64,000 nt of DNA from Aliamphritea hakodatensis (lineage in GTDB: Bacteria; Pseudomonadota; Gammaproteobacteria; Pseudomonadales; Balneatricaceae): contig NZ_AP025281.1 in NCBI RefSeq assembly GCF_024347195.1, positions 1,302,001 to 1,366,000 on the forward strand, in the 5' to 3' direction. A model generated the notes under the pieces. That model saw nothing but the letters and a program-made list of their open reading frames with translations. It did not search any database and was not told the DNA's origin. A program made the position numbers and the translations under genes. Position 1 is the first letter of the stretch. The number at the start of each line of letters is the position of its first letter. Below are positions 18,074 to 27,600 of this stretch, in pieces.

Positions 18074-18469
18074 CTGCGGACTACCTTAAATGATGTTGTG
18101 TTTTTGTTTTTATATGTGCAGTGCAACAAAGTTTTCTAAAAGTTATACCGCAAATGCGTAAAAGTCCATGCCTTCCTTGATTAAATTTATAAATCTATTT
18201 TATATCAATTAGTTATGATTATTGTTGTTGTTTGTTGATAGTGCTTTTTGTCGGGTTTGTTGCGCGGCGCAAAAAATATAACGTACTGACAGCATATTTT
18301 ATGCTGCAGGTTTGTCGGTTTTGTTCAGGTGCAGGCAGGGTAACCCGTTCAGGACGGAATGGTCGCGAAATATGAACAATCATAGTAGCCTGAATCACGG
18401 GACTAAACCGGGTTTGCCGGTGTAAACTACAGGCAGTCTCAACATTGAGTTTTCTGACAGGTTTTTGTT
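18074..18469. other. Divergent intergenic region with two perfect palindromes
   Basis: This 396-bp gap lies between the SDR gene (leftward) and fxsA (rightward). The left part is AT-rich and probably holds the SDR promoter. Two perfect inverted repeats stand out: TTGCGC-G-GCGCAA at 18260-18272 and CAGCATA-TTT-TATGCTG at 18290-18306. No coding frame with a ribosome site is evident. Confidence 0.5.
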
Positions 18470-18955
18470 ATGCGCTTTTTATTTTTGTTGTTCATCATAG
18501 TACCGATTATTGAAATTACCCTGCTGATCAATGTCGGGCAGGCGATCGGTGCCTGGAATACAGTTGGTCTGGTGCTCTTGTCTGCGTTTATTGGCGTGAA
18601 CATGCTGCGCTACCAGGGGTTCTCAACCCTGCGCCGCGCTCAGGGCAGAATGGCTACCGGTGAGATGCCGGGTCGTGAAATGGTTGAAGGGATTGTGCTG
18701 GCCGTCGGCGGCGCACTGCTACTGACCCCCGGATTTGTGACAGATGTTATCGGTTTCCTGTGTCTGATTCCGTTTACCCGCCAGCGTTTTGCCGATCTGG
18801 TATTAAGTAAAGTCACCCTGATTAATCCGGCGCAGGGGTTTCATCATCATGCCGGCCCGGGAGACTTTCACCAGGCAGATCCCCGCGATCCCCGTGATTC
18901 GTCTACTCTGCATAAGGGCGATGTGATCGACGGCGAGTACCGCCGGGAAGACTGA
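18470..18955 (+). CDS. fxsA: FxsA family membrane protein
   Basis: A 161-residue protein with the FxsA domain: N-terminal membrane segments LFLLFIIVPIIEITLLINVG and TVGLVLLSAFIGVNMLRYQG, then VLAVGGALLLTPGFVTDVIG, all characteristic of the family. The histidine-rich C-terminal tail is hydrophilic and variable. Overexpressed E. coli FxsA relieves F-plasmid exclusion of phage T7; its normal role is not known. Linkage just upstream of groESL is common in gammaproteobacteria. Confidence 0.93.
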   Translation: MRFLFLLFIIVPIIEITLLINVGQAIGAWNTVGLVLLSAFIGVNMLRYQGFSTLRRAQGRMATGEMPGREMVEGIVLAVGGALLLTPGFVTDVIGFLCLIPFTRQRFADLVLSKVTLINPAQGFHHHAGPGDFHQADPRDPRDSSTLHKGDVIDGEYRRED

Positions 18956-18998
18956 ATCCGGGTTTACTGAAAAAATCACACTTTTTTTAATGATAAGT

Positions 18999-19026
18999 GT
19001 TGAAAACCGTTTTGCCGGCCCCATCT
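18999..19026 (+). promoter_or_regulatory. Sigma-32 heat-shock promoter of groESL
   Basis: GTTGAAA (-35, 18999-19005) and CCCCATCT (-10, 19019-19026) are separated by 13 bases. This matches the sigma-32 pattern CTTGAAA-N11-16-CCCCAT closely. It lies 170 bases before groES, leaving a long 5' leader. Confidence 0.85.
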
Positions 19027-19195
19027 AGCTAAACATCATCATTTATTAGGTGATACAGAAGATCACTTTGTAAACATGTAAAACATGCTCTGCTTCGGTC
19101 TGAAGTTATTATTTTTCAAAGGCTTCAGAGCTAAAAGAGCGGTTTAATAACTATAAACGACTTTTTTTGATCACAAGGATCAGGAGAGATATTCA

Positions 19196-19489
19196 ATGAA
19201 AATTCGTCCACTACACGACCGTGTTGTTGTTCGCCGTAAAGAAGAAGAAGCAACTACTGCTTCCGGTATTGTTCTGCCAGGTTCTGCAACTGAAAAGCCT
19301 AACCAGGGTGAAGTAGTTGCTGTTGGTAACGGCCGTGTAACTAACTCCGGTGAAGTTCAGGCTTTAACCGTTCAGGTTGGTGATCAGGTTATTTTCGGTC
19401 AGTACGCCGGTTCTAACGTTGTTAAAGTTGACGGTGAAGAACTGCTGGTAATGAGCGAAAGCGAAATTTTTGGTGTTCTGGAAGCGTAA
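19196..19489 (+). CDS. groES: Co-chaperonin GroES
   Basis: A 97-residue GroES (MKIRPLHDRVVVRRKEEE; mobile loop around TTASGIVLPGSATEKPNQ; C-terminal MSESEIFGVLEA). The heptamer caps the GroEL ring during folding. An AGGAGA site precedes the ATG, and groEL follows 60 bases later in the same operon. Confidence 0.98.
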   Translation: MKIRPLHDRVVVRRKEEEATTASGIVLPGSATEKPNQGEVVAVGNGRVTNSGEVQALTVQVGDQVIFGQYAGSNVVKVDGEELLVMSESEIFGVLEA

Positions 19490-19549
19490 TTGCTGCCAGC
19501 CCCGGTAAGAATTTTTCAATCTATTTGAATTGAATACAGGATTTTCAAA

Positions 19550-21280
<1,731 letters not shown>

Positions 21281-21420
21281 TATGGATACCTTAAAAGAAG
21301 GCCGTAATATAAGAGGAAAAGATAACCTCTCGAAAGTGCTGGGTAAAAAAGAAATATTTCCCTGCCGTTGGAAAACGAAAGTGCTCTTTATCTGCAGTTT
21401 ATCCCAGCGGCAAACACGCT

Positions 21421-21723
21421 ACATTGCTATACGCAATGGACATGCCGATAAAGCGGCATACCAAGATCAAAGCGGAAGCTAATCTGTTTGACCCGAGCTT
21501 TGAAACTTACTTTGAGTAACGTCTTGAATATAAGTGGAGAAATTCAGAACAGAGCAAACGGAAAACCTACGCGCTTTGGAAACGTCAGTAGAAACGCTGC
21601 CCGATGTGCAATCAGTACATCACGTTTGAGACTGGGTAGAACATCCACCATATAAAGCTTCGAAAGATGGGCAGTAGTGACAAGCTGGGTAACTTTGTAT
21701 TGTAGCATCCCAGCTGTCATTGA
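21421..21723 (+). pseudogene. Remnant of group II intron maturase (X and HNH domains)
   Basis: Reading one frame from 21421 without any frameshift gives MPIKRHTKIKAEANLFDPSF, then ETYFE, ALWKRQ, CPMCNQYITFETG, NIHHIKL and HPSCH. This is the C-terminal maturase and HNH endonuclease end of a group II intron-encoded reverse transcriptase: IKRH.KI..ANPFDP, CPxC, E-T-G-W, HHI and HPxCH are family hallmarks. Four in-frame stops interrupt it: TAA at 21517, and TAG at 21589, 21637 and 21703. The reverse-transcriptase domain upstream is missing. The decay is by nonsense substitutions only. Confidence 0.85.
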
Positions 21724-22275
21724 ATGTTACACAATTAAGTATGGGTTTTAAGTGTTTTTACTAGAAAGGGTTGAAAATTGGGTTGCTTGCCCAATATATA
21801 AACTCAAATAAATTAAACTCGGTTTTCAGGGCCCATCCAGCCCTGAATTGTCTCTCGGGAGAGGGGCTAAAGGACTTTGGAAAGATACAGCTTACTTCTG
21901 CAACAGCAGCAACGGCCCGCCAGCAACGTTGGCCGGACGGAGTGGGTTGTGTATGGATATTGTCCGATGTTGAGGGGGATACTAGTAATACCCTGATGCG
22001 ACCGCTCTGGCTTAAGCGGTATATAAATCCAGGTTTCTATTAATCTGGGCGCCCAGATCGATAAATTGAGGCATTGGCCGATGAATTTTGATCTGACTGT
22101 TACGGTAGTTTTTGAAGTTGCACCAACGTTAATGGCACTCAGTGTCTTTCTTCAGGTGTGGTGGTCTCGAAATAAGTAACGACCATAGGCGGGGGGATAC
22201 CCCCGCCGCTTTTAATCGAGTAGGAAGTTGTACTTTTCACCGCCGACTCTTAATTCAAAGAGTTTATAAAGACTT

Positions 22276-22360
22276 GAAGCCGTATACGGGGAAAACACGC
22301 ACGTACGGTTCTTGGGAGCGGGGGGGGAGTAATGGCTGCTCCTTACTTAACATCATCGAG
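22276..22360 (+). ncRNA. Group II intron domains V and VI (3' end remnant)
   Basis: A sequence starting GAAGCCGTATACGG at 22276, with a GAAA-type loop and the closing strand CACGTACGGTTC to about 22311, fits domain V. That is the AGC-containing catalytic hairpin of bacterial group II introns. The following GGGAGC...GCTCC stem (about 22312-22350) fits domain VI. With the maturase remnant 550 bases upstream it marks the 3' end of a decayed intron; no 5' end (GUGYG) could be placed. Confidence 0.75.
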
Positions 22361-22393
22361 CCCCCGTTCTACCGAAGCACACAGTGTTTCAGG

Positions 22394-22426
22394 AAGCCCG
22401 TAAAGCTTAGCTTTACGGGCTTTTTT
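22394..22426 (+). terminator. Intrinsic terminator downstream of the intron remnant
   Basis: A perfect 13-bp stem AAGCCCGTAAAGC/GCTTTACGGGCTT with a three-base loop, followed by TTTT. No intact gene precedes it, so it is probably left over from the DNA into which the intron inserted. Confidence 0.85.
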
Positions 22427-22789
22427 ATGTGGCCCGTTTTATATTCCTACCAGCGTAAATTAGGATTTATTCCTATATCTTCATTCAGCAATCTGTTTAT
22501 GTTTTGAACAATGCGCAATTGAAGCTGAGTGGAGTGCTGTTGCGTGTTTGAACAGACAGGATGGTGCGTCACAGAGTATTAACCGGCATTCGCGCATCAC
22601 AATCCATTGTTTCCGGGGGGCTATCCGGAAATGTAAGGCAGGTTCTGATCTGCGCTGGTGTACCTGCCGGGTGTTTATGCCGGAGGTTGCCAGGTGTTTT
22701 GTCTGCGTTGTTCGGCATAGGAAGCTGTGGTTTCGCAAGGTCAGTAGAAATGACCGTCAGATTATGCATATACCCAAGGGAGTGAGTAT
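22427..22789. other. Non-coding stretch before the RTX island genes
   Basis: I see no supported gene in these 363 bases. Short open frames exist on both strands but lack ribosome sites or family features. The right end carries an AAGGGAG ribosome site (about 22771-22777) for the gene at 22790, and a promoter for the island genes is presumably here. Confidence 0.4.
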
Positions 22790-23104
22790 ATGAAAGCTAA
22801 GCATGGTAACGCTTTTTTAGCAGGCCTGTTATTGATGGCATTGTCTGCACAGGCACACACGTCTGCAAATGTTGTTGGATTCACTGGCTCAGTTAAGGGG
22901 AGTGTTGATTCTTACTCAGAGGGTCGGCCAGATAAAGTTGCTGCAAATTTATTAGTTGCAGCAGGAACATTGGGGCAGATTGCTAATAAAGTTCCTATTG
23001 CATCAGGCGAAAGTATTGTTGGTGGCAACGGTTATAAAGCTCGGGATGAAACTGGTTTTTGTCACGAAGAGTACTTGCAAGCATTAATCATAAACAGGGC
23101 ATAA
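22790..23104 (+). CDS. Small secreted protein with a partial RTX N-terminal module
   Basis: A 104-residue protein of unknown function. It begins with a good Sec signal peptide (NAFLAGLLLMALSAQAHT, cleavage near residue 22). Residues about 49-73 (KVAANLLVAAGTLGQIANKV) resemble residues 43-62 of the giant RTX protein at 24495 (KLAANLLVAVSSLAQLANVI). The end is unrelated and probably out of the original reading context. It looks like a diverged or truncated copy of the RTX N-terminal region joined to a signal peptide. It ends four bases before the next gene. Confidence 0.55.
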   Translation: MKAKHGNAFLAGLLLMALSAQAHTSANVVGFTGSVKGSVDSYSEGRPDKVAANLLVAAGTLGQIANKVPIASGESIVGGNGYKARDETGFCHEEYLQALIINRA

Positions 23105-23848
23105 ACCATGGCTAAGCAGGTAAAACTTAAGCGTGGTCTATATGCTGACTGTATGAGAATGTCATTTTTTCTTTTCCCTTTGATATTTGTTCTTATTTCG
23201 GACATGGGGCGTCGCTATTGGTCACTGAACGATGAAATATTGCCGTTCAGCCAGTTGGAAAAAACATCCGGTTATTTATATGTAACCAAGCGTTCCAGAG
23301 GCTCAAGAGGGTTCAGAGGAACCCAGATCGGTGTTCGTTCAGAACATGGAAAAACCTGTTGTTTTCGGGTTGTTACAAGCTGGATCCCTGAGAGCAAAGA
23401 AGGCCGAAAGGTAGATGTTTACTGGCAACGCTCAGCTAATCTTCTGGCCCGGTTAAATGACCAGAAATATGTATTACATATGGATGTATATAAAGATGAC
23501 GGTACTTTGGATTATCCTGGAGTGCGTTATAAATCGTCCTTAGAACGGTATAAAGAAGCGTATTTAGAGGAAGAGTACCCGGCCCTTGGCTGGTACGGCT
23601 TTGCTGTGCTGGTGATTGTGATGGGGTATTTTATGCACCGTGCCTTTAAACGAAGGCACGGGCTGATGTAACTGAAATGAATCGAAAGGGAGTTTTGATT
23701 TATGTTTACACAGGTTATTAAAGCAGGGAAGCAATCACGTGAATTGCTAAGCGAATCGGTGGATCAGGCGGGTTTTGTCGCGTCAGCAAATGCTGCGGAT
23801 GAGGCATATGTTGAAGGTGACACGTGTAAGTTAGCAGTGTCTGCGTTG
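23093..23848 (+). repeat. Copy 1 of a 793-bp-period near-tandem duplication
   Basis: From AACAGGGCATAAACC at about 23093 to GGTGACACGTGTAAGTTAG near 23840, the sequence closely matches the segment starting 793 bases later. The copies include the 187-residue gene and the start of the RTX gene. After this point copy 1 lacks about 17 bases present in copy 2 (CCGCAAATTTACTGGTG) and then runs into unrelated sequence up to the next copy. Confidence 0.85.
23108..23671 (+). CDS. Two-TM protein of unknown function, copy A
   Basis: A 187-residue protein I do not recognise. A basic N-terminus (MAKQVKLKRGLY) leads into a membrane helix (MSFFLFPLIFVLISDMG, about 17-33). A mostly beta-rich, basic domain of about 120 residues follows (SGYLYVTKRSRGSRGFRG; WQRSANLLARLNDQKYVLHM). 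A second helix (WYGFAVLVIVMGYFMHRAF, about 162-180) ends in a basic tail. The topology suggests an inner-membrane protein with the middle domain exposed on one side. It is nearly identical to the copy at 23901. Its place before the RTX gene makes an accessory or protective role possible but unproven. Confidence 0.7.
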   Translation: MAKQVKLKRGLYADCMRMSFFLFPLIFVLISDMGRRYWSLNDEILPFSQLEKTSGYLYVTKRSRGSRGFRGTQIGVRSEHGKTCCFRVVTSWIPESKEGRKVDVYWQRSANLLARLNDQKYVLHMDVYKDDGTLDYPGVRYKSSLERYKEAYLEEEYPALGWYGFAVLVIVMGYFMHRAFKRRHGLM

Positions 23849-23908
23849 GTACATGTGGTGAAAGCGTTTGCCCATATCAATCGTCAACAGGGCATAAACC
23901 ATGGCTAA
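23702..23908 (+). pseudogene. Truncated copy of the RTX protein N-terminus
   Basis: The first 43 codons match the start of the giant RTX gene at 24495 almost exactly, including the AAAGGGAG ribosome site and the MFTQVxKAGKQSRELLSES start. A deletion of about 17 bases then shifts the frame, and the reading ends after 68 codons. Its stop overlaps the ATG of copy B of the 187-residue gene by eight bases, so translation could be coupled. It is best read as an orphan N-terminal module left by duplication. Confidence 0.75.
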
Positions 23909-24641
23909 GCAGGTAAAACTGAAGCGTGGTCTATATGCTGACTGTTTGAGAATGTCGTTCTTCTTTTTACCTCTAATTTTTGTGCTCATGATTGATATGA
24001 AAATTAGATATTGGGCGCTGAACGATGAAATATTGCCGTTCAGTCAGTTGGAAAAAACATCCGGTTATTTATATGTAACCAAGCGTTCCAGAGGCTCAAG
24101 AGGGTTCAGAGGGACCCAGATCGGTGTTCGTTCAGAACAGGGGAAAATCTGTTGTTTTCGGGTTGTTACAAGCTGGATACCGGAGAAAGAAGAAGGTCGA
24201 AAGGTAGATGTTTACTGGCAGCGTTCAGCTAATCTTCTGGCCCGGTTGAATGATCAGAAGTATGTATTACATATGGATGTATATAAAGATGACGGTACTT
24301 TGGATTATCCCGGGGTACGTTATAAGCAATCTTTAGAACGATACAAAGAAGAATACTTAGAGTACGAATACCCGGCCCTTGGCTGGTATGGCTTTGCTGT
24401 GCTGGTGATAGTGGTGGGGTATTTCATACACCGTGCTTTTAAACGAAAGCACGGGCTGATGTAACTGAAATGAATCGAAAGGGAGTTTTGATTTATGTTT
24501 ACACAGGTTTTTAAAGCAGGGAAGCAATCACGTGAATTGCTAAGCGAATCGGTGGATCAGGCGGGTTTTGTCGCGTCAGCAAATGCTGCGGATGAGGCAT
24601 ATGTTGAAGGTGACACGCGTAAGTTAGCCGCAAATTTACTG
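23886..24641 (+). repeat. Copy 2 of the 793-bp-period near-tandem duplication
   Basis: The second copy begins at AACAGGGCATAAACC near 23886. It contains the 187-residue gene (copy B) and the intact start of the RTX gene. Gene starts in the two copies are exactly 793 bases apart (23108/23901 and 23702/24495). Confidence 0.85.
23901..24464 (+). CDS. Two-TM protein of unknown function, copy B
   Basis: A 187-residue paralogue of the protein at 23108, differing mainly in the first membrane helix (FFFLPLIFVLMIDMKIRY against FFLFPLIFVLISDMGRRY) and at a few sites elsewhere. The central domain is almost unchanged. Differences clustered in the membrane helix while the core is conserved suggest both copies have stayed under selection or that gene conversion maintains the core. 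It lies 30 bases before the RTX gene and shares its direction. Confidence 0.7.
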   Translation: MAKQVKLKRGLYADCLRMSFFFLPLIFVLMIDMKIRYWALNDEILPFSQLEKTSGYLYVTKRSRGSRGFRGTQIGVRSEQGKICCFRVVTSWIPEKEEGRKVDVYWQRSANLLARLNDQKYVLHMDVYKDDGTLDYPGVRYKQSLERYKEEYLEYEYPALGWYGFAVLVIVVGYFIHRAFKRKHGLM

Positions 24642-27600
24642 GTGGCAGTGTCCTCATTAGCACAGTTGGCTAATGTAATCCCTATAGTTCCGGGAGTGGG
24701 GATTACCAGTGGCAGTCTGTATCTGGCCGAAGATGACTTAACTTCTTTACAAAGAATCGCATCGGGAGAAGAGAGCCCGGATTCGGATAAAATTGCTTCG
24801 CTGATTGGTAACATCGGCGGTGTGGTCGCCGGGGTGTCTGCCACGGTTATAAGTGCCGCTGCCATTGGCCTGGTGACGGTTACCTCACCGGTTTGGGCCA
24901 CAGTGGGGCTGGTTGCAGGTGGTGTGGCGGTGGCAACCTTTGCCTATCAGGCCATAACAGATACTCAGGTGCCTGAAGACATCCAGAAAATTTATGATTC
25001 CTACCGGCAATTAGTGGGTGTTATACCCGCCTCAGCCTCACAGTCTGCTTTTGAACTCTTTGTGACCGATCTGTTTTCTGATTATGAGCTGGATAACGGT
25101 GGTCAGATTACCGGGGGGCTGGCGTTGCTGGTGGATTTTTTTACCCAAATAGATCCTGAGTTTGACCATGAAAGTGTCCATTCCCTGATTCAGCGTGCCG
25201 ATAATCTGGGAGCTGAAACCGGGATTGAGTCGCTGGTTAATCAGTTGGAAACAGTGGCCTATGGCGAAAGCCGTGGCGGCATTAACGACGAAATAGCCCT
25301 GTTCGAAAGAGTAGTTGAGCTGGGTAAAAGCCTGGGTTACTACGGCGGGGATGGCGCACCGGCTACTTATCAGGTTGTTGATTACTCACAAAAAACAGCA
25401 TCAGAGATGCTGGCGCTGGTTCGTTCAGATAATACTTCTGAGTCTGCCGCCGCCAGATACGCCCTGTTGCATCTGCAGGGTTTTGCACTGGTTGGTGCGC
25501 CGTTATATGCCGAATATAGTTTTAATGAGGCTTCTCTGGGGTTGAGCGGTGCTGAAGATCAGTACTGGGAAGACCGTATCAGCCTGTTACACAGCCTGTT
25601 AAGCAGGAATACTGAAAATACAGCCTATCCAACATCGATCAGTCATAAGAATATATTTTTCTATAACGGTGAAACCGGGCAGGAGGTTTTTGCCGGTCAG
25701 ATTCCTTTACCTAATACTGCCGTTGCTTTAAATGAATTTGAACATACCCGCATTCTGTTCGGTAAGCATGACGCCAAAAATACCCTGCACGGAGGCGAGG
25801 CGGATGACCGCCTTTACGGCGGCAGAGAGAATGATTATCTGGTAGGTGGTGCCGGAGCCGATTTACTTTATGGCGGTGATGGCAGCGATATTCTGTTTAA
25901 TTCCGATGAGATGAATACTGCCGATAATGCCGCTGATGTTTTAACCGGCGGCAATGGTCACGATTTCTATTATCTGGGCGCCGGCGATACCGCCACAGAC
26001 AGCGAGGGTGACGACGCTTACCGGGTGACAACCGGCTCTGTGAATCAGAAAAGAATCATTATTGATGATTACGACGGTAAAGGTGAGTTATTCATTAATG
26101 GGGTAAGCATTACGCATGCTGCATGGGTTGGTGACAACCTGTGGGCGTCAGAGTCTTTCAGCCTCACACGGGAAGGTACGTCATTAATCATTAGTGATGC
26201 GCAGGGCAACGATGTTGAAGTTCAGATGTTTGAAGAAGGGGATTTGGGCATCAGTTTAGGGGGGGATATTACCGGGACTGCCCCACCACCAGAACCCCAA
26301 ACTTCAAACACATTACATGGCGATTTCTCTATAAATGTGTTTGACGATAAAAAACAGAACCTTCGCGATGAGTGGGGTAATTATCCAAGAGATTTGAGCC
26401 GGCCTTTGCCTGATCTTAAGGATGTATTGCGTGATACAGATGCAAATGATGCCATTTTTACCGGCGGCGGAAATGACCGGGTATACATGAAGCAATCCGG
26501 TGACGACATCGTATTTCTGGGGGCAGGGGATGACTCGGTTACCGTTGGTTATTTTCCCGACAGTTTTTTTGCAGACTCAGTGCGGGAAGAAGGCACTGTT
26601 CATGCAAAAGGAGAAGGTGGCCGGGATGTTTTACGCGCTAACGGTACACAGGTTGTTTTTGAAGGAGGTGCCGATGGTGATCTGATTCTGGGCAGTGAGA
26701 AGAATGATTATGTATACGGGGCGCAAAAGACCGGCTTTTCTGATTTTCTGGCGCAGGGAAGAAAGGCCGGGAATAACCTTCAGGGTGATCTGATTGACAG
26801 TGGCGATGGCGAGGATACGGTTTTTGGCAGCCATTCAAAAGATTTGTTGTCCGGTGGTCTGGGGGATGACACTGTTCTTGGCGGCGGGGGCGGTGATCTT
26901 ATTTTTGGTGATGCGACACTGGAGCCTGAAAAATATGATGCATCGCTTGATAACAAGTATTGGCCAGACTGGGATTTTAACGTTGGGCCGGATGACAAAA
27001 ATAATCGGTTTACGTTTAAGGAGCTTAGCTACGTTTATGGAACTGAGTATACGCAAGGGGGCGGAAACGATCTGATTTATGCAGGAAGCGGCGATGATTT
27101 TGTTTTCGGAAACTCAGGTAACGACGCAATGTATCTGGAAGAGGGGAACGATCTTGCCTCGGGGGATGGCGGTGACGATCTTTTAGACGGTGGTGCCGGT
27201 GATGATTCCCTGGTGGGAGGGGAAGGCAATGATGCTGTCTATGGCCGTGAAGGGGACGACACTCTTTACGGTGATTATCTCGATCTGCCCAGTGGAAATG
27301 ATTATTTAAACGGGGGCAGTGGTGATGACATTCTCAACGGCGGCGATGGCGCGGATACTCTGGAAGGCGGTGCCGGTGATGATCACCTGTATGGTGGCGC
27401 GGGGAATGATACCTTCACCGGCGGCGAAGGGCTTGATGCGTTTTATGGCGGGGAAGGGGATGACATCTATCATTTTAATTCCGGGGATGCACTTGTTCAG
27501 AATGGTGTGGCAAACACGATTTTGGAATTAACCGGGGAGAATAACAAAATTGTATTCGGCCCGGGTATCCGGTTTGAAGAGTTTTCTTTGCAGACGCTGG

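Noticed and set aside
21771..22043. A 90-codon frame with a RWPDG motif that recalls IS1595-type transposase zinc ribbons.
   Set aside because: The match is only a few residues, the zinc cysteines do not follow, there is no clear ribosome site, and it lies inside the decayed intron.
22427..22789. A riboswitch or small protein before the island genes.
   Set aside because: I could not fit a known aptamer core, and the short frames on both strands lack ribosome sites.
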